From: Actinomycetota bacterium
GTDB taxonomy: Bacteria > Actinomycetota > Acidimicrobiia > Acidimicrobiales > AC-14
Assembly (NCBI GenBank): GCA_005888325.1
Contig: VAWU01000063.1
Coordinates: forward strand, 11,245 to 48,505
Reading direction: 5' to 3'
DNA: 37,261 nucleotides
In this document: piece by piece, positions 33,496 to 37,261 of the stretch
Layout: every line of letters begins with the position of its first letter
Position numbering within the stretch: position 1 is the first letter of the stretch
Notes under the pieces: generated by a model
What the model was told of the DNA's origin: nothing
What the model saw: only the letters and a program-made list of their open reading frames with translations
Databases searched by the model: none
Translations under genes and position numbers: made by a program

Positions 33496-36384
33496 CCACC
33501 AGTCGTAGCGCAGCAGACTGTCCGGATGCCTGGCGACCTCGGGCTGACCCGGGCCTCCGTCGTGGTCGGCCGCGATCCGGAGCTCGACGTGCTGCGGCGC
33601 GCCGTGCACGACGCCCGCGTCGGTCGCGCCACGTGCACCCTTCTCGTCGGCGAGGGTGGGATCGGCAAGACACGGCTGGTCAGCGAGACGGCGGCCGTCG
33701 CCGAGCGACTGGGGATCGCAGTGCTGTCGGGCCGGGCGCCGATCGCGACGCCGGCCGCGTTCAGCGTCATCAGCGACGCGCTCCGGTCATGGCTGCGAAC
33801 CCACCCGGTGACCGATCCGATGGGTCCGTTCGATCGGGGTCTCGGGCTCGTGCTCCCCGAGTGGCCGGTCGTGGCGGCAGCCGCCGAGCTCGAACCCGGA
33901 CAGCGTCGCCTCCTCGCGCTGGAGGGCGTCGTCCAACTGCTTCGCGCGGTGATCGCGACGACCGACGGTGCCGTGCTGATCGCCGACGACCTGCATGCGG
34001 TAGATCCCGAGAGCCTGGAGACCATCCGCTACGTCGTGAACGCACGGGTCGAGGGCCTCACCTTCGTCGGGACGATGCGTCCGTCGCAGTCGCGCGACGC
34101 CGACGAGCTGGCGCGGCTCCTGCGCCGCGACGGTCTCGCCGACGTCATCGAGGTGCTGCCGCTCGACGAACGAGCCGTCGGCGACCTCGTCGCCGCGCTC
34201 CTCGACGCCAACCCGCCGTCGCCGCTCGTTGCCGACGTCCTCGCACGCACCGACGGCGTGCCGCTGCTCGTCGAAGAGCTCGTCCGCGGGCACGTTCGCA
34301 TGGGAACAGTGCACGTCGACGACGCGGGTGCCACGTGGCGCGGTGGCGCGAGGAAGGTTCCGGGCACGATTCGCGATCTCGTCGACACGCGTCTGGCGCT
34401 CCTCGACCAACCGGAGCGTGAGGTCGTGGTCGCGGGCGCCGTGGTCGGCGACTTCGACCCCGTCGTGATGCGGGCCGTTGCCGACGCCGACGACGCGCGA
34501 ATTGCCGACGCGCTGGCTGCCGGCGTCCGGGCGGGTTTGCTGGAGACGAGCGGCGGCTCCACCGCGTTCCGTCACGCGATCATCCGCGAGGCGGTGCTCG
34601 ACACGACCGTCCCGCACCTCGTCGACGCGATGCACCGTCGAGCCGTGGCGGCGCTCAGCGGTGAAGGCGTTGTGGACGCCGAGGCGCTCGAACGCCGAGC
34701 CGGACACCTGATGGCGCTCGGCGCGCATGACGAAGTCGCGACCACACTCGCCGTCGCGGCCGACGGCTGGCTGAACGACCACGCGCTGCTCGCGGCGGAG
34801 CGTGCGGCCTCCGCCGCAGTCTCGGCCGCGCGAGCGGCGTCGGTCCGGGCGGCGGCGGCGGACGCGCTGGCGCGAACGCTTGCTTCGCAGGGTCGCTGGT
34901 CCGACGCCCTCGACCTCGACGAGGCGACAGTCGCCGAGCACGGTGACACGCCCGAGCGCCGCCTCCGCCGCGCATCCTGCGCGCTCGATGCCGGTCGCCC
35001 GGAAGTCGCCGAGGCGATCATTGCCGTCGCACTCGCGGAGGGTGACGATTCGCCCCCGCTCATCCTGACTGCCGGTCGGTTGGCACTCGTTCGCGGGGAC
35101 GCGGTCGAAGCGCTCGGCTGTGCGCACCGCGTCCTGGAGTCACCGCACGCCGGCATCGACGACCGGCTGGCTGCGCTCGACCTCGAGGGCCGCGCCTTCG
35201 ACTTCACGGGCGACCGCGAGGCGGCCCGCGGGTCGTGGTCACGGCAAGCGAGGGACGCGTTGGCGGCGGGGAGGACCCAGGCGCAGCTCCGTGCGGTGGT
35301 CCAGCTCGGCAAGGTCGAGCTGTTCGCCGGCGAGCCGCCGCAACGCCTCCGCGAGGCCGTCGAGCTGGCCCGCGGCGCCGGGTCGCTCGTCGAGCTCGCC
35401 TGGGCGGAGGAGAACCTCGCCATCGCGCTCGCCGTCTACGGCGACCTCGGCGCCGCGATGTCGCTCCTCGACGACGCCATTGCCCGATGCCGGTCACTGC
35501 GTCTCGATCAGCTCGCCTATCTGGTGGCCTCGCACGCGATGACCCGTAGCCATCTGGTGGAGTCGGTCGAGGAGGAGCTGGCCGAGGCGGAAGCGATCGC
35601 GCCCACGCCGGACCTGCTGCTCCAGACCGCGGCGATGCGGGGCGACATCGCACTTCGCGCCGGCCACTGGGACGAGGCCATCCGCTGCTTCGAGCGGAGC
35701 GCGGAGCTCGCGCGCGCCATGCCGGGCGTCGTCCCGATGCCGAGCCTGTGCATGTTGCCGTGGGCACTGGCCGCTGCGGGTCGGCCGGACGCCGCCGCCG
35801 CCGCGCTCGCCGATGCACGCGCGACGCCGGACCTCGCCCGCTTCTACAGCCGACCCGTGCTCGTCTCCGCGGCGGAGGCCCTGCTCGCGGGCGATGCCGA
35901 CGGCCTCGACGCGGCCATTGCCGGCGCCCCTGATCGAATGCCGCTGGACATCGCACTGATGCGCGTCGTCGGCGCACACGTCATCGGCGGGCCGGCCCGG
36001 GCCCGCTGGCTACGCGAGGCCCTCGACCTCTACGACGCAGCCGGCGCGAGCCTCGAGGCGGACCGCGTCCGGCAGGCGTTGCGCGACGCCGGTGGCGCGG
36101 TGCCGCGGCGCCGCCGCGCCGCGGTACCTGTGCCGCCAAACCTCGCAAAGCACGGTGTCACCGCACGAGAGGCCGAGGTTCTGCGGCTCATCGGCCAGGG
36201 ACTGCCCAACGCCGAGATCGCGCGGCAGCTGTACGTCTCGATCCGGACGGTCGAGGCGCACGCCTCGTCGCTGCTGAGCAAGCTCAACGCGCGCAGTCGG
36301 GCCGAGTTGATCCTTAGAACTCGTGATTCCACGGATGTGCCCATCCGCCCCGGCGAGGAGGATGTCGTCGACAGCTCCGGCTGA
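33490..36384 (+). CDS. Large ATP-binding LuxR-family transcriptional regulator (LAL-type)
   Basis: 964 residues. Walker A GEGGIGKT (54-61) sits in an AAA/STAND ATPase domain, followed by sensor-like stretches (VLIADDLHAVDPESLETIRY, VPLLVEELVRGHV). The middle 500 residues are Ala-rich helical repeats of TPR type. The C-terminal LuxR helix-turn-helix is near residues 893-945 (LTAREAEVLRL-like VTAREAEVLRLIGQGLPNAEI, then SIRTVEAHASSLLSKLNARSR). These large activators bind a ligand through the ATPase/TPR part. The GTG at 33490 is kept; ATG at 33526 is an equally possible start and neither has a good ribosome site. It is followed 10 nt later by an alpha/beta hydrolase. Confidence 0.92.
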   Translation: MEPPVVAQQTVRMPGDLGLTRASVVVGRDPELDVLRRAVHDARVGRATCTLLVGEGGIGKTRLVSETAAVAERLGIAVLSGRAPIATPAAFSVISDALRSWLRTHPVTDPMGPFDRGLGLVLPEWPVVAAAAELEPGQRRLLALEGVVQLLRAVIATTDGAVLIADDLHAVDPESLETIRYVVNARVEGLTFVGTMRPSQSRDADELARLLRRDGLADVIEVLPLDERAVGDLVAALLDANPPSPLVADVLARTDGVPLLVEELVRGHVRMGTVHVDDAGATWRGGARKVPGTIRDLVDTRLALLDQPEREVVVAGAVVGDFDPVVMRAVADADDARIADALAAGVRAGLLETSGGSTAFRHAIIREAVLDTTVPHLVDAMHRRAVAALSGEGVVDAEALERRAGHLMALGAHDEVATTLAVAADGWLNDHALLAAERAASAAVSAARAASVRAAAADALARTLASQGRWSDALDLDEATVAEHGDTPERRLRRASCALDAGRPEVAEAIIAVALAEGDDSPPLILTAGRLALVRGDAVEALGCAHRVLESPHAGIDDRLAALDLEGRAFDFTGDREAARGSWSRQARDALAAGRTQAQLRAVVQLGKVELFAGEPPQRLREAVELARGAGSLVELAWAEENLAIALAVYGDLGAAMSLLDDAIARCRSLRLDQLAYLVASHAMTRSHLVESVEEELAEAEAIAPTPDLLLQTAAMRGDIALRAGHWDEAIRCFERSAELARAMPGVVPMPSLCMLPWALAAAGRPDAAAAALADARATPDLARFYSRPVLVSAAEALLAGDADGLDAAIAGAPDRMPLDIALMRVVGAHVIGGPARARWLREALDLYDAAGASLEADRVRQALRDAGGAVPRRRRAAVPVPPNLAKHGVTAREAEVLRLIGQGLPNAEIARQLYVSIRTVEAHASSLLSKLNARSRAELILRTRDSTDVPIRPGEEDVVDSSG
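36327..36339. repeat. Copy 2 of the 13-nt repeat, upstream of the hydrolase
   Basis: TTCCACGGATGTG is the reverse complement of 33483-33495. It lies inside the end of the regulator gene, 55 nt before the hydrolase ATG. Similarity extends weakly beyond the 13 bases. Possible binding site of the regulator or of another factor. Confidence 0.4.
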
Positions 36385-36394
36385 AGGAGACGAC

Positions 36395-37237
36395 ATGACG
36401 ACCACCCACGAGGCTCCCACCCGCGAGGCAACCACCCAAGGGGTTCACCCTCGCAACGGCAACTACGTCGAGGTCGGCGGGGTCCAGACCTATTACGAGG
36501 TGACCGGGACGGGCGAGCCGGTGATCCTGCTCCACGGGGGCCTGTGTCCCGCCGAGTCCTGGGACCCCCAGACCCCCGCGCTCGCCGAGCAGTACCGGGT
36601 GTACGTGCCCGAGCGTTACGGCCACGGACGCACCCCCGACATCGACGGGCCGATCACCTACGAGAACATGGCGCGGCACACGATCGCGTTCATGGAGACG
36701 CTCGGCATCGAGTCGGCCCACCTCGTGGGCTGGAGCGACGGCGCTCTCGTCGGTGTGCTGGTGGCGTTGCGGCGGCCGGAGCTCGTGCGCAAGCTCGTGT
36801 GGATCGACCAATACGTGACCCTCGCCGATGCGCCTCCGGGATTGGTGCCGTTCCTGGCCGCGATGTCGGTGGACACCGCCCCGCCGCCGTTCGTGGAGTT
36901 GTACGGCGCGGTGTCGCCCGACGGGCCCGGCCACTTCGGAGTCGTCCTCGACAAGCTGCGCACGCTGTGGACCGGAGAGACCGGCGTCGACATCGCCGAC
37001 CTCGAGCATGTCGTCGCGTCGACGCTCCTGCTCGCCGCCGACGACGGTGGGATGACGCTCGAGCACCTGGCGGCGGCTCGGCGGGCGCTTCCCGATGCCC
37101 AGGTCGCGGTCGTCCCGGGCACCTCGCACGGTTTGGTGATGGAGAAGCCGCACGTGGTCAACCAGCTTCTCCTCGGCTTCCTGGCGGACGAGCAGGTACC
37201 GAAGCTGCTCTCGTACCGCGAAGGAGACCAACGATGA
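36395..37237 (+). CDS. Alpha/beta-fold hydrolase
   Basis: 280 residues. Oxyanion motif HGG (47-49), nucleophile elbow GWSDGA with S114, probable acid D216/D217 and base H245 (GTSHGLVME) make a full catalytic triad. The N-terminus NYVEVGGVQTYYEVTGTGEPV is typical of esterase / haloperoxidase-like members. Substrate unknown. The ATG has GAAGGAG at 6 nt, and the gene follows the LuxR-type regulator by 10 nt, so it is in the same transcript and possibly under that regulator's control. Its stop overlaps the next ATG (ATGA). Confidence 0.92.
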   Translation: MTTTHEAPTREATTQGVHPRNGNYVEVGGVQTYYEVTGTGEPVILLHGGLCPAESWDPQTPALAEQYRVYVPERYGHGRTPDIDGPITYENMARHTIAFMETLGIESAHLVGWSDGALVGVLVALRRPELVRKLVWIDQYVTLADAPPGLVPFLAAMSVDTAPPPFVELYGAVSPDGPGHFGVVLDKLRTLWTGETGVDIADLEHVVASTLLLAADDGGMTLEHLAAARRALPDAQVAVVPGTSHGLVMEKPHVVNQLLLGFLADEQVPKLLSYREGDQR

Positions 37238-37261
37238 ACCAGTTCGAGCGTCCTGCCTCGC
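37234..37261 (+). CDS. Start of a further gene, cut by the window end
   Basis: An ATG overlaps the hydrolase stop by 4 nt, with AAGGAG at 37221-37226 giving ideal spacing. Only MNQFERPAS is visible, too short for a family call. It is translationally coupled to the hydrolase. Confidence 0.6.

Overview
The window is about 37 kb of GC-rich DNA with strong G/C at third codon positions, many GTG starts and 1-4 nt gene overlaps. Together with furA/katG, an ECF42-type sigma factor with a DGPF protein, a TIGR03086 protein, a DUF899 protein, actinobacterial-style LivG motifs and several probable leaderless promoters, this points to an Actinomycetota chromosome. Acidimicrobiia or a related deep class is my guess, from gene style only. 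I saw no rRNA, tRNA, CRISPR array, insertion sequence or phage gene.

Layout. 1-3.4 kb: the tail of an FtsX-like permease, then katG and a Fur/PerR regulator transcribed divergently. 3.5-11 kb: a transport operon with a lipoprotein binding protein, an MFS-plus-ABC-ATPase fusion, a LivH-LivM-LivG triple fusion and a PhyH-type Fe/2-oxoglutarate dioxygenase. 11-12 kb: an HtpX-like M48 protease. 12.1-13.8 kb: a small arsenic cassette (ArsR-ArsC fusion plus VOC protein) next to a PPOX-family gene that looks truncated. 13.95-15.4 kb: an orphan dimethylformamidase large-subunit-like protein. 15.4-18.3 kb: DUF6069 / DGPF / ECF42 sigma operon facing a RibD-type reductase, with two mirror-image copies of one promoter motif between them. 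18.2-20.3 kb: DUF899 gene divergent from an ArsR / SRPBCC / TIGR03086 operon. 20.35-25.5 kb: AlkA-like glycosylase, then thiolase, aldehyde dehydrogenase and an acetolactate-synthase-like TPP enzyme. 25.6-28.1 kb: UBP zinc finger, FAD oxidoreductase divergent from a small ECF sigma factor plus SRPBCC protein. 28.2-30.2 kb: RpiR regulator, COG4280-like membrane protein, small membrane protein and an AtuA-family remnant. 30.4-37.26 kb: quinone oxidoreductase, sulfotransferase, methyltransferase, large LuxR-type ATPase regulator, alpha/beta hydrolase and the first codons of another gene.

How the genes work together. Most units look like small stress, detoxification or catabolic modules, each with its own local regulator: Fur for peroxide, ArsR for arsenate, ECF42 for its own operon, RpiR and LuxR-type for metabolic genes. 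The best candidate for an undescribed system is the 3.5-11 kb transporter. It packs a complete branched-chain-amino-acid-type ABC importer into three genes, attaches a whole MFS permease to one ATPase, and ends with a dioxygenase that may act on the imported compound. The substrate cannot be read from the sequence. All regulatory-site calls come from reading the sequence and are unproven.
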